64,000 bases of DNA from NCBI RefSeq assembly GCF_014191255.1, contig NZ_JACHWH010000004.1, positions 1 through 64,000 of the forward strand, in the 5' to 3' direction. The stretch comes from Amycolatopsis bartoniae (GTDB taxonomy: Bacteria > Actinomycetota > Actinomycetes > Mycobacteriales > Pseudonocardiaceae). The first letter of the stretch is position 1; every line of letters starts with the position of its first letter. The notes under the pieces were generated by a model, which saw only the letters and a list, made by a program, of their open reading frames with translations, ran no database searches and was not told the origin of the DNA. Shown one piece after another: positions 55,125 to 63,963 of the stretch. The translations under genes and the position numbers were made by a program.

Positions 55125-55610
55125 CCACACCATCGCGCGACCGTCCACGTTCCCGCGCACCCCTCGCCACCTCGAACGCCAAGATGAGCCGGTGCCAGTG
55201 CATGCCTTCATCGACGAGTCCGGGCGAGACCGCCGCTACTAGTCAGTCTTCGTGTGCTTGCCCAACGCCTGGTAAATGGTCGCCCTGTTCTTGTGGGCCG
55301 CGGTGATCGTGGCTGTCCAGGATCACCCGATCGGCCCGCAGCTCGGCGAGGTCGTGGATCGCCTGCCCCAAGCGCCGTTGACGGTCGTGCTCCTCCGTCT
55401 TCTGACGCACCAGCACCTGAACTCGGCATCCGTACCGCTGCTGTGGGTTCCCGACGCCGTCGCCTGGTGCTACGGCGCGGGCGGAGACTGGCGCCGCCGC
55501 GTGATGCCGATCGTCTCGAAGGTGATCGAGGTCTAGACAGCGCAAAGCCCGTGACACGACCGTCCGGACGCACCACGGGCTCACTTCTCGGCCCTAAGGG
55601 GGCCTCGCAC
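55125..55610 (+). pseudogene. DUF3800-like element, copy 1 (internally inverted remnant)
   Basis: The first 106 bases match the start of copy 2 at 55647 with 102 identities, and the last 79 bases match its end with 78. The gene opens PVHAFIDESGRD (GTG 55192) but stops at 55240-55242. The middle, about 55243-55405, encodes protein like copy 2 only on the minus strand (TEEHDRQRRLGQAIHDLAEL, RADRVILDS), so that block is inverted. About 190 bases equivalent to copy 2 are missing. After it the plus strand resumes the family sequence (ASVPLLWVPDAVAWCYGAGG). The core is much more diverged than the ends. Confidence 0.7.
55546..55606 (+). terminator. Hairpin terminator of copy 1
   Basis: AGCCCGTG (55546-55553) pairs with CACGGGCT (55574-55581) around a self-complementary CGTCCGGACG, followed by a second GGCCC/GGGCC hairpin. 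There is no long U-run. The same block follows copy 2. Confidence 0.55.
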
Positions 55611-55713
55611 TGGCAAGGTTACCAGTCTGCCCCGCCCATGCGCCAACCACACCATTGCGCGACCGTCCACGTTCCTGCACACCCCTTGCCACCTCGAACG
55701 CCAAGATGAGCCG

Positions 55714-56247
55714 GTGCCAGTGCATGCCTTCATCGACGAGTCCGGGCGAGACGGTTCCTACATCGTCTGCGTCAGCGTCGTCGATCCCGCCCAGCTCGTG
55801 CCCATCCGCAAGCAGCTGTCCGCGCTGCTGCTTCCCGGGCAGCGGGAACTGCACTTCAAGAAGGAGAAGTCACCACGACGCCGCCTGCTCGCCGACCGGA
55901 TTGCCGCGCTTCCCGCGATCTCCTGGCTCTACACGACGTCGTGCACGCCCAAGACCGCGGAACAGGACCGCCAGCGGTGCCTGGCCGAAGCGGTGCACGA
56001 CCTCGTCGAGGCGGGGGCGTACCGCGTGATCATCGATAGCAGGCAGGAGCAGGACAAGCACGACCAGGTGACCATCTACCGCACATTGGGAGGGTGCCCG
56101 TCCGCGCCTCTGGTCGTCTACGAACACCACGAATCCACCGCCACCCCACTGCTCTGGATTCCCGACGCGGTGGCCTGGTGCTACGGCGCGGGCGGCGACT
56201 GGCGACGACGCATCTCACCGGCGGTCGCCAGGATCACCCGTCTCTAG
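55714..56247 (+). CDS. DUF3800-like protein, copy 2 (intact)
   Basis: A 177-residue protein opening PVHAFIDESGRDGSYIVCV, the D-E-S-G signature of DUF3800-type RNase-H-like proteins. Further acidic residues lie in RVIIDSRQEQDKHDQ and LLWIPDAVAWCYG, and a basic HFKKEKSPRRR loop is present. A nuclease-like fold is inferred; no activity is established. The 5' block shared with copy 1 includes CAAGAT six bases before GTG 55714, so it may carry the promoter. It interrupts the cell-wall glycan cluster and is probably acquired. Confidence 0.7.
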   Translation: MPVHAFIDESGRDGSYIVCVSVVDPAQLVPIRKQLSALLLPGQRELHFKKEKSPRRRLLADRIAALPAISWLYTTSCTPKTAEQDRQRCLAEAVHDLVEAGAYRVIIDSRQEQDKHDQVTIYRTLGGCPSAPLVVYEHHESTATPLLWIPDAVAWCYGAGGDWRRRISPAVARITRL

Positions 56248-56256
56248 ACAGCGCAA

Positions 56257-56317
56257 AGCCCGTGACACGACCGTCCGGACGCACCACGGGCTCACTTCTC
56301 GGCCCTACGGGGGCCTC
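56257..56317 (+). terminator. Hairpin terminator of copy 2
   Basis: AGCCCGTG (56257-56264) and CACGGGCT (56285-56292) form an 8-bp stem around CGTCCGGACG, followed by GGCCCTACGGGGGCC. It lies between two convergent genes and could act in both directions. Confidence 0.6.
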
Positions 56318-56336
56318 GCACCATGAAGAATACCAG

Positions 56337-57485
56337 TCACCCTCGCCGATGTGCCAGCCACGCCTTTCCGTACGCCTCGCGGTGACGCTCGGCGCTCGTG
56401 GTCCACGAGAACTCCTTCGCCCGGCGCTGGGCTGCCTCCGCGAGCTTCGCGCGGCGGCCGGGGTCGTCGAGCAGCTCCGAAAGGGCCAGTGCGACGTCTC
56501 CCGCGCCCACGCCGCAGTACGCCACCGCGTCGCCGCCGACCTCCGGGAGTGACAGCCTGCGCGTGGTCAGCACACACGCCCCGCACGCCATGGCCTCCAG
56601 TACCGGCAGGCCGAAGCCCTCCCCGAGGCTCGGGTACGCCACCAGCTCCGCGCCGCCGAGGAAACCCGCCAGCGAGTCGAACGGCAGGTACCCCGCCCGG
56701 ATCACGCGCAGCCGCAGCGGCGCGGCGTCCAGTGCGCGCTCCACCTGCGTGTCCCACCCCGGCTGACCGGCCAGCACGAGCGCCGGCGCGTCCGCCCTGT
56801 GTTCGACGGCCTTCGCGAACCCCCGGATCAGCGCCGGCACGTTCTTGCGCGGTTCGAGCGCCCCCAGGAACGCGACGTACGGCTGCGTCTCCAGGCCGAT
56901 CGCCGCCCGTGCCGCGCGCACCTCCTCCGGCGACGGCGGGTGGAACCGCTCCATGTCGACGCCGTGTTCGATGATCTCCAGCGCTCGCGGGCGCGCCTTC
57001 GTGACGCGCGCCAGCTCGTTCGCCGTCGCGTGGCTCGGGACGATGCACATCGTCGCGCGGCGCAGGGCCGTGACCGTCCAACCGCGGAAGAACCGCGCCT
57101 TGACCGACGAGTGCAGCACCGCGTCGGTGAAGAACGTCGCGTCGTGCAGAGTCACCACCGACGCGGCCGGGCTGGCCAGCGGCATCGTGTAGTGCGGCGA
57201 GTGCACGACCTGCACGTTCAGCCGCCGGGCGAGCATCGGCAGCGTGGTCTGCTCCCACGCCAGCCGCGCCGTCCTGGTGACCGTGGACGGACCCGCGGGC
57301 ACGATTCGCGACCCCGGCGCGAGCCGCGCGAACAACCGCACGTCCCGCGGCTGGCACACGACGCTGACCGGCGCCCCGTCGGCGTCCAGGGCCTGCACGA
57401 GGGAATCGACGTAGCGGCCGACACCACCACGGTCGGCAGGCACGGCCGTGGCATCGATCAGGACGCTGGGTTCACCTCTTCCCAC
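56337..57485 (-). CDS. Glycosyltransferase family 4
   Basis: A 382-residue GT-B glycosyltransferase. The N-terminal Rossmann half begins VLIDATAVPADRGGVGRYVD; the C-terminal half has FLGALEPRKNVPALIRGFAK and the E-x7-E type donor site SLGEGFGLPVLEAMACG. It transfers a sugar from a nucleotide donor to a lipid-linked or wall acceptor; the neighbours suggest mannose or rhamnose. Start GTG 57485. No membrane helix. Confidence 0.9.
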   Translation of the reverse strand: MGRGEPSVLIDATAVPADRGGVGRYVDSLVQALDADGAPVSVVCQPRDVRLFARLAPGSRIVPAGPSTVTRTARLAWEQTTLPMLARRLNVQVVHSPHYTMPLASPAASVVTLHDATFFTDAVLHSSVKARFFRGWTVTALRRATMCIVPSHATANELARVTKARPRALEIIEHGVDMERFHPPSPEEVRAARAAIGLETQPYVAFLGALEPRKNVPALIRGFAKAVEHRADAPALVLAGQPGWDTQVERALDAAPLRLRVIRAGYLPFDSLAGFLGGAELVAYPSLGEGFGLPVLEAMACGACVLTTRRLSLPEVGGDAVAYCGVGAGDVALALSELLDDPGRRAKLAEAAQRRAKEFSWTTSAERHREAYGKAWLAHRRG

Positions 57486-57527
57486 CAGTGCAGCGTACGA
57501 CCGTCCCCCGTCCGTTTGGTGAGGAAC

Positions 57528-58550
57528 TCACAATCTCGTCCCCGCGTGAATGGTCCAGACGGCCTCCGCCGCGCGGCGCCACGAGAACTCCGCCGCCCGG
57601 GCACGGCCCGCCGTGACCAGGGCGGACACCGGCGACGACAGCACCTCCCGCAAGGCCGCCGCCAGCGCCTTCGCGTCCCCGCGAGGCACGCACATGCCCG
57701 CCCCGCCCGCGACCTCCACCAGCGCCGGGGCATCCGAGTGCACCACCGGCACCCCCGCCGCCATCGCCTCCAGCAGCGGCAGGCCGAAACCCTCCGCGAG
57801 ACTCGGCACCGCCAGCACCGAAGCACGCCGCAGCACGCCCGCCAGCCGCGCGTCCGACAGGCGCCCCAGCACCCGCACGTCCACGCCGTCCCGCCGCGGG
57901 TCGACCCCGCCCCAGCCCGGCTGCCCGACCAGCACCAGCGGTACGTCCACTTCGGTCATCGCGTCCAGCAGCACGTCGATGCCCTTGCGTGGCTCGATCG
58001 TGCCCACCGCCAGCACGAAACGCCCCGGCAGGTCCGGCACCTCCTCCGGCGACGACAGCACCTCCGCCACCCCGTGCCCGGCCACGTGCACGGGCACCGT
58101 GACCGGCACCCATCGGCGCAGGTCGTCCGCCACCGCCCGCGTCGGCACCACCAGGCCCCGCGCCCGCCCGGCCGCCCGCCGGATCATCTGCCGGTGCCAC
58201 GAGACACCACGCCGGGTCAGCGTCTCGGGATACGTCCACGGCACGGTGTCGTGCACCGTCACGGACACCGAGCCCCGCGGCGGCGCGAGCGGCGTCGGGG
58301 CGTGCACGGCATCCCCGCCCGGCCAGTACGGCACGCCCAGCTGCCACGCGGCGACCAGGGCACGCGGCGGCAACGGGAGCATCCGCAAGCCCTCCACCTG
58401 CACTTTCGGCCGCCGTGCGACGACGCCGGTGACCTCCCAGCCCGGCGGCGCGGTCTCGGCCAGCGCACGCAGCAGCTCGGCGGTGTAGCGGCCGGTGCCG
58501 CCCGGCACGGGCGCCAGCAGTTGCTCGGCGATGACCACGAGTTCCGGCAC
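57528..58550 (-). CDS. Glycosyltransferase family 4
   Basis: A 340-residue GT-B enzyme. It shows LLAPVPGGTGRYTAELLRAL, VTVHDTVPWTYPETL, AVGTIEPRKGIDVLLDAM and the donor site SLAEGFGLPLLEAMAAG. It lies upstream of the other leftward GT4 gene and is of the same subfamily. CACAAT lies 7 bases before GTG 58550, overlapping the -10 of the divergent GT2 gene. Confidence 0.9.
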   Translation of the reverse strand: MPELVVIAEQLLAPVPGGTGRYTAELLRALAETAPPGWEVTGVVARRPKVQVEGLRMLPLPPRALVAAWQLGVPYWPGGDAVHAPTPLAPPRGSVSVTVHDTVPWTYPETLTRRGVSWHRQMIRRAAGRARGLVVPTRAVADDLRRWVPVTVPVHVAGHGVAEVLSSPEEVPDLPGRFVLAVGTIEPRKGIDVLLDAMTEVDVPLVLVGQPGWGGVDPRRDGVDVRVLGRLSDARLAGVLRRASVLAVPSLAEGFGLPLLEAMAAGVPVVHSDAPALVEVAGGAGMCVPRGDAKALAAALREVLSSPVSALVTAGRARAAEFSWRRAAEAVWTIHAGTRL

Positions 58551-58569
58551 GAGCCGTATTGTGCTCGCC
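58551..58569. promoter_or_regulatory. Shared bidirectional -10 element between two glycosyltransferase genes
   Basis: Only 19 bases separate the two start codons. On the plus strand TATTGT (58557-58562) is 7 bases before GTG 58570. On the minus strand CACAAT (58563-58558) is 7 bases before GTG 58550. The two -10 hexamers overlap on opposite strands, so both leaderless transcripts would start from one melted site. Confidence 0.5.
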
Positions 58570-59478
58570 GTGACCGAGGTCAGCTCCACCGTGGTGGTCG
58601 TCACGTGGCGTGGCGCCGGGCAGATCACCGCCTGCCTCGACGCGCTCGCCGCCCAGGACCGTCCACACCGGACCCTCGTGGTGGACAACGCGTCCGACGA
58701 CGGCACCGCCCGCCTGCTCGCCGAGCACCCGTCGAAACCACGCGTCGTGCGCCTGCGGCGCAACGCCGGCTACGCGGGCGCGATGTCCACGGCACTGTCC
58801 CTTGTGGACACTCCGCTGATGGCCTGGCTCAACGACGACGCGGCGCCCGGCCCGCACTGGCTCCGCACGCTGGAAGACGCGCTCGGTTCCGCCGCGGCCG
58901 CCTCCGCGCGGCTGAACCGCCCGGACGGCACCCCGCAATGCGTCGGCGTCCGGTTGACCGCGGACGGCTACGGCGCGGACACGCTCGACGCACCGGCGTT
59001 CGGCTTCTGCGGCGGCGCGGCCCTGCTGCGCACGGACGTCCTCCGCGAGATCGGCGGGGTGCCCGGCCACTTCTTCTGCTACTACGAGGACACCGACACC
59101 GCCTGGCGCCTCAGGCTCGCGGGGCACGAGCTCGTCACCGTGCCGGACGCCCAGGTCACGCACCGTCATGGCGTCAGCACGAAACCGGGCTCGCGGCAGT
59201 TCCACCTGTGGAACGAACGCAACCGCCTGCTGACCCTGCTGCGTTGCGCCCCGGCCGCCGTCGCGGCCCGGGAACTGGCGCGCTTCGCCGCGATCACCGC
59301 CCTGCTCCCCCTGCGCCGGAAGGTGCCCGGCGCGGCCAACTTCCGCGTCCCGCTGCGCATCCGGGTGCTCGCGGAGGTACTCCTGCGACTGCCCGCGACC
59401 CTGCGTGACCGCCGCGCCATCTCCCGCCGCTCGACGGTCCCGCGAGGGCAGGTCTGGCGAAACTGGACACCCGGCTAA
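58570..59478 (+). CDS. Glycosyltransferase family 2
   Basis: A 302-residue GT-A enzyme of the rhamnosyl/galactofuranosyl type. Motifs are STVVVVTWRGAGQITACLDA, VVDNASDDGT, NDDAAPGPHW (metal site) and CYYEDTDTAWRLRLAG. The C-terminal ~80 residues are basic and may touch the membrane. It is 33 bases upstream of the GT2-GT4 fusion gene and likely co-transcribed with it. Confidence 0.9.
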   Translation: MTEVSSTVVVVTWRGAGQITACLDALAAQDRPHRTLVVDNASDDGTARLLAEHPSKPRVVRLRRNAGYAGAMSTALSLVDTPLMAWLNDDAAPGPHWLRTLEDALGSAAAASARLNRPDGTPQCVGVRLTADGYGADTLDAPAFGFCGGAALLRTDVLREIGGVPGHFFCYYEDTDTAWRLRLAGHELVTVPDAQVTHRHGVSTKPGSRQFHLWNERNRLLTLLRCAPAAVAARELARFAAITALLPLRRKVPGAANFRVPLRIRVLAEVLLRLPATLRDRRAISRRSTVPRGQVWRNWTPG

Positions 59479-59511
59479 GCTTCGCTCAACCGATGAGCTG
59501 GAGGTCGCGCG

Positions 59512-62019
59512 TTGAGCCAGGGGGACACGCCTTTGCCGCTCGTCTCGGTGATCGTGGTGAACTACCGCGGCGCGAGCGACACGATCACCTGCCTGCGCGC
59601 GCTCGCCGACGACCTGGACTACCCGCGGCTCGAAATTCTCGTCGTGGACAACGCCTCCGGCGGGGACGACGTCGCCCGGATCAAGGCCGCGCTGCCCGAC
59701 GTCAAGCTCATCGAGTCACCCACGAACCTCGGCTTCGCCGGCGGCTGCAACCTCGGCGCGAAGCAGGCGCAGGGCAGCGTGCTCGCGTTCCTCAACAACG
59801 ACGCCCGCCCGCATCCCGGCTGGGCGCGTGCCGCCGTCGCCGCGCTGGCCGCCGACCCGACGGTCGCCGCCGTCGCGAGCAAGGTCCTGGACTGGGACGG
59901 CACGGGCACGGACTTCGTCGACGCCGGGCTCACCTGGTTCGGCATGGGCTACAAGCGCCACGCGGGGCGGCCGGTGGCCGAGGTGCCGTCCGGCGAGCAC
60001 GAGACCGCCAAGGACGTGCTGTTCGCCACCGGCTCCGCGATGTTCGTGCGAGCCGGCGTGTTCGCCGAGCTCGGCGGGTTCGACGAGCGCTTCTTCATGT
60101 TCTACGAGGACGTGGATCTCGGCTGGCGGCTGAACCTGCGGGGCTGGCGCGTGCGGTACGTGCCGGAGTCGCTCGCCTACCACCGCCACCACGCGACGAT
60201 GTCCGAAGTGGACGCTCCCGACACCGGCCGTGAGACGTTCCTGTTGGAGCGCAACGCGCTCGCGGCGCTGTACAAGAACGTCTCCGACGAGACGCTGGCG
60301 AAGGTGCTGCCCGCGGCGCTCGCGCTGGCGATCCGCCGCGCTACCGCCCGCGGCGAGCTGGACGCGACGCAGCTCGACCTCGCGAAGGGCGTGAAGCCGG
60401 TCGACACGACACCCGTCGAGGTGCCGAGGACGACGCTCGCGGGAGTGCTCGCGGTCGACCAGTTCGTGGAGCTGCTGCCGTCGCTGGCGGAGTCGCGCAA
60501 GGCCGAGCAGGCCGCCCGCGTGCGCACCGACGCCGACCTGGTTCCCTTGCTGCGCAAGGCGTTGGAGCCCGCGTACCCGTTGCCGCGCTACCTCGCCGCG
60601 CACGAGATCCTGGTCGAGGCGTTCGGCATCGAGAGCGTGTTCGGGCAGCGCCGCAAGGTCCTGGTGATCACCGGCGACGCGATCACCGACCGGATGGCGG
60701 GCCCGGCGATCCGCGCGTGGAACATCGCAAGCGTCCTCGCCCCCGAGCACGACGTGCGCCTGGTCACGGTCAACCCGCTGGCCGCGCCGCCGCCCGCGCC
60801 GTTTCCGGTGAGCGCGGCCCGCAAGCGGGACCTCACCGAGCCGATCGAGTGGGCCGACGTGGTGATCCTGCAGGGCCACGTGCTGGAGATGGCGCCCGCG
60901 CTCAAGGCCGGGCACTCGAACAAGATCGTGGTCTGCGACCTGTACGACCCGATGCACCTGGAGCTGCTCGAACAGGGCAAGAGCGCCCCGGACGACAGGC
61001 GCGCGGCGGACCTCGCCGGCGTCACGCGCGTCCTCGACGCGCAGCTGGAGCGCGGCGACTTCTTCCTCTGCGCCTCCGAGCGGCAGCGGCACTTCTGGCT
61101 CGGTCACCTCGCCGCGCTCGGCCGCCTTACGCCGCGGCTCTACGACGCCGACCCGACCACGCAGTCACTGCTGGCCGTGGTCCCGTTCGGCCTGCCCGCC
61201 GAGCCGCCCGTGCGCACCGCGCCCGGCCTGCGCTCGACACTCGGCCTCACCGACACCGACCACGTCGTGCTGTGGGCCGGTGGCGTCTACAGCTGGTTCG
61301 ACCCGCTGACCCTCGTCGACGCGATCGACCGGCTGCGGCAGCGGCGGCCGGACGTGCGGCTGGTGTTCCTCGGCATGAAGCACCCGAACCCCGAGGTCGC
61401 CGAGATGGACATCGGCGCGCGCACGATGCAGCTGGCCGACCGGCTGGGAATGACCGGCAAGCACGTGTTCTTCAACGAGCACTGGGTGCCCTACGGCGAG
61501 CGGCAGAACTGGCTGCTGGACGCGGACTGCGGGGTCACCACGCACTTCGAGCACGTCGAGACCACCTTCGCGTTCCGCACGCGGGTGCTGGACTACCTGT
61601 GGTCGGGTCTGCCGATCGTGACCACCGACGGCGACGCGTTCGCCGACCTGGTGCGCGAGGAGAAGCTCGGCGTGGTCGTGCCGGCGGAGGACGCCGACGC
61701 GCTCGCGGACGCGCTGGAACGCGCGATGTACGACACGGAGTTCGCCGAGGCGTGCAAGGAGCGCATTGCCGTCGTGGCGCAGCGGTTCGCCTGGCCGCAG
61801 GCGCTCAAGCCGCTCGTCGAGTTCTGCCGCAACCCGCGCCCGGCGGCCGACAGGCTGGTCGGCGCGGCCGACCTGACCGTGTCCGATCCCTTGCGGGGCA
61901 GCGAAATGGTGCGGCGGGACCTCGCGCTGGTGCGGGAGTACCTCGCCGACGGCGGGCCGAAGGAGCTGGCCCGCCGCGTCGCGGGCCGGCTGCGGAAAGT
62001 GGCGCGAAGCCGTGGCTGA
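59512..62019 (+). CDS. Two-domain glycosyltransferase (GT2 + GT4 fusion)
   Basis: An 835-residue protein. The first ~280 residues are a GT2 domain (VSVIVVNYRGASDTITCLRA, VVDNASGGDDVARI, NNDARPHPGW, MFYEDVDLGWRLNLRG). A linker of ~100 residues follows. The last ~430 residues are a GT-B domain (VLVITGDAITDRMAGPAIRA, LWAGGVYSWFDPLTLVDAI, FEHVETTFAFRTRVLDYLWS). One chain could add two successive sugars. It starts with TTG 59512, with GGAGG seven bases upstream. It overlaps the next GT4 gene by 8 bases. Confidence 0.9.
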   Translation: MSQGDTPLPLVSVIVVNYRGASDTITCLRALADDLDYPRLEILVVDNASGGDDVARIKAALPDVKLIESPTNLGFAGGCNLGAKQAQGSVLAFLNNDARPHPGWARAAVAALAADPTVAAVASKVLDWDGTGTDFVDAGLTWFGMGYKRHAGRPVAEVPSGEHETAKDVLFATGSAMFVRAGVFAELGGFDERFFMFYEDVDLGWRLNLRGWRVRYVPESLAYHRHHATMSEVDAPDTGRETFLLERNALAALYKNVSDETLAKVLPAALALAIRRATARGELDATQLDLAKGVKPVDTTPVEVPRTTLAGVLAVDQFVELLPSLAESRKAEQAARVRTDADLVPLLRKALEPAYPLPRYLAAHEILVEAFGIESVFGQRRKVLVITGDAITDRMAGPAIRAWNIASVLAPEHDVRLVTVNPLAAPPPAPFPVSAARKRDLTEPIEWADVVILQGHVLEMAPALKAGHSNKIVVCDLYDPMHLELLEQGKSAPDDRRAADLAGVTRVLDAQLERGDFFLCASERQRHFWLGHLAALGRLTPRLYDADPTTQSLLAVVPFGLPAEPPVRTAPGLRSTLGLTDTDHVVLWAGGVYSWFDPLTLVDAIDRLRQRRPDVRLVFLGMKHPNPEVAEMDIGARTMQLADRLGMTGKHVFFNEHWVPYGERQNWLLDADCGVTTHFEHVETTFAFRTRVLDYLWSGLPIVTTDGDAFADLVREEKLGVVVPAEDADALADALERAMYDTEFAEACKERIAVVAQRFAWPQALKPLVEFCRNPRPAADRLVGAADLTVSDPLRGSEMVRRDLALVREYLADGGPKELARRVAGRLRKVARSRG

Positions 62020-63097
62020 GCGGACGCTGAAGGTCCTGCTCGACGGCACTCCCCTGCTCGGCGAACGGACGGGGATCGGGCGTTACACCGCCTCGCTGGC
62101 CGAGGAACTGGCTTCAAGGTCCGATGTGGACACTCGTGCGGTCGCGTTCACCTTGCGCGGCTGGCGGCGGCTGCGCCACGTCCTCCCGCACGGTGCCCGC
62201 GCCCGCGGGATGCCCGTCGCGGCGCGCCTGCTGCGCCGGAGCTGGCTGCACTCGCCGTTCCCGCCCGTCGAACTGTTCGCCGGGCTCGCGGACGTCGTGC
62301 ACGGCACCAACTTCGTGCTGCCCCGCGCCGCTCGCGCCGCCGGGGTGCTGACGATCCACGACCTGGCGTTCCTCGACGCCCCGGAAGAGCTCGCGCGGAG
62401 TGACCGCGAGCTGCCGCAGCTCGTGCGCCAGGGCGCGAAGCAGGCCCGCGTCATCTGCACGCCGACCGCGGCGGTCGCCGAAACAGTCGCCGAACGGCTC
62501 GACGTGCCACGGGAAAAGATTCAGGTGACCCCGCTGGGCGTCGACGCGGCGTGGTTCACCGGGCGGCCACCGAACAAGGAGACGCGCGACCGGCTGCGGT
62601 TGCCGTCGGAGTACCTGCTCTACGTCGGCGCCTCGAACCCGCGCAAGGGCCTCGACTGGCTGCGGAAGGCGCACGCCGCCGATCCGGAGCTGCCGCCGCT
62701 GGTGTTCTCGGGGCCCGGCCCGGTCAGCGCCTCCGGCCGTGTGCTGCACGCCGGTTATCTGTCCGAAGTGGACCTGCGCAACGTCGTCGCGGGAGCGTCC
62801 GCGTTGGTGCTGCCCTCCCGTGACGAGGGTTTCGGGCTGCCGGTGCTGGAAGCGTTGGCCTGCGATGTTCCCGTGGTGTGCACGGACATCCCGGCGTTGC
62901 GCGAGATCGCGGGAAGCTTCGCGCGCCTGGTGCCGTACGGCGATGTCGAAGCGCTGGCTGTCGCGATGGGCGAGGCAGTGGCCGAACCCCGCGTCGCGTC
63001 GCTGTCCGTCGGACGCCGCGCGCACGCGGCGGGCTTCACGTGGCGCCACTGCGCGGACGCCACGGTCGAAGCCTACCGGCGCGCCGCGGCGAAGTAG
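62012..63097 (+). CDS. Glycosyltransferase family 4
   Basis: A 361-residue GT-B enzyme (VLLDGTPLLGERTGIGRYTA, TIHDLAFLDAPEELARSD, YVGASNPRKGLDWLRKA, SRDEGFGLPVLEALACD). It is coupled to the fusion enzyme by an 8-base overlap and its 3' end overlaps rmlD by 25 bases in the opposite direction. Probably the third enzyme of the same glycan pathway. Donor sugar unknown. Confidence 0.9.
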   Translation: MAERTLKVLLDGTPLLGERTGIGRYTASLAEELASRSDVDTRAVAFTLRGWRRLRHVLPHGARARGMPVAARLLRRSWLHSPFPPVELFAGLADVVHGTNFVLPRAARAAGVLTIHDLAFLDAPEELARSDRELPQLVRQGAKQARVICTPTAAVAETVAERLDVPREKIQVTPLGVDAAWFTGRPPNKETRDRLRLPSEYLLYVGASNPRKGLDWLRKAHAADPELPPLVFSGPGPVSASGRVLHAGYLSEVDLRNVVAGASALVLPSRDEGFGLPVLEALACDVPVVCTDIPALREIAGSFARLVPYGDVEALAVAMGEAVAEPRVASLSVGRRAHAAGFTWRHCADATVEAYRRAAAK

Positions 63098-63963
63098 GCG
63101 GAAAGCGCTTCCCGCCACGGGCGCAGCGGCGTCAGCCCCGCGTCCACCCACGACTTGTTGGACAGCACGGAATACGCCGGACGCGGCGCGGGCCGCGGGA
63201 ACTCCTCGGTGGTGCAGGGCTTGACGCGTTCCGGGTCCGCGCCCAGCTCCTCGAAGATCGCCCGGGTGAAGCCGTACCACGTGGTCTCGCCGCCGCCCGT
63301 GCAGTGCAGCACCCGGCGCTCCGGCCCCCGGCCCGCGGCGATGGCCTCGCCGAGTTCGAGCAGCCCGGCAGCCAGATCCGCCGACCACGTCGGCGCTCCC
63401 CGCTGGTCGTCCACAACGGACAGTGTCTCGCGCTCGCCTTCCAGGCGCACCATGGTCTTCACGAAGTTCGACCCGCTCGCCCCGTACACCCACGCGGTAC
63501 GGACCACCCAGGCCCGCGCACCGGAGCCGAGCACCGCGTCCTCCCCCGCTGCCTTCGTGCGGCCGTAAGCACTGCGCGGGCCCACCTCGTCCTCGGGCTC
63601 GTACGGCCGGTCCGCGTCACCGGGGAACACGTAGTCCGTCGACACGTGCACCAGCGGCACACCCCGCGACGAGCAGGCCGCGGCGAGCACGCGCGGACCG
63701 TCCACATTGACCGCGAAGGCGCGCCGCTCGTCGGTTTCCGCCGCGTCGACAGCCGTGTAAGCCGCCGCGTTGATCACCAGCGGCCGGCGGCCCGTCTCCC
63801 GGGCCCGTTCGGCGAGCGCGCCGACCGCCTTGAGCACCGAACCCACGTCGGTCAGGTCCAGCTCCGCCGAACCGGGCGCGGTGACCTCGACGTCCGCCGA
63901 CGCCAGCGCGGCCAGGTCGTGGCCGAGCTGCCCCGTCCCGCCGGGCACCAGCACACTGAGCAT
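63073..63963 (-). CDS. rmlD: dTDP-4-dehydrorhamnose reductase
   Basis: A 296-residue short-chain reductase completing dTDP-L-rhamnose. It has the nucleotide loop VPGGTGQLGHDL, NAAAYTAVDAAE, HVSTDYVFPGD and the catalytic YGRTK. It supplies the donor for the WbbL-like enzyme. ATG 63963 follows GAGGAG by four bases; GTG 63975 would add four residues. The 37 bases beyond it to the window end show nothing recognisable. Confidence 0.93.
   Translation of the reverse strand: MLSVLVPGGTGQLGHDLAALASADVEVTAPGSAELDLTDVGSVLKAVGALAERARETGRRPLVINAAAYTAVDAAETDERRAFAVNVDGPRVLAAACSSRGVPLVHVSTDYVFPGDADRPYEPEDEVGPRSAYGRTKAAGEDAVLGSGARAWVVRTAWVYGASGSNFVKTMVRLEGERETLSVVDDQRGAPTWSADLAAGLLELGEAIAAGRGPERRVLHCTGGGETTWYGFTRAIFEELGADPERVKPCTTEEFPRPAPRPAYSVLSNKSWVDAGLTPLRPWREALSAYFAAARR

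Noticed and set aside
55243-55584. Minus-strand ORF over DUF3800-like copy 1
   Set aside because: Only its last part resembles the family; the N-terminal half is antisense to the conserved 3' block. It is best seen as an inversion remnant.
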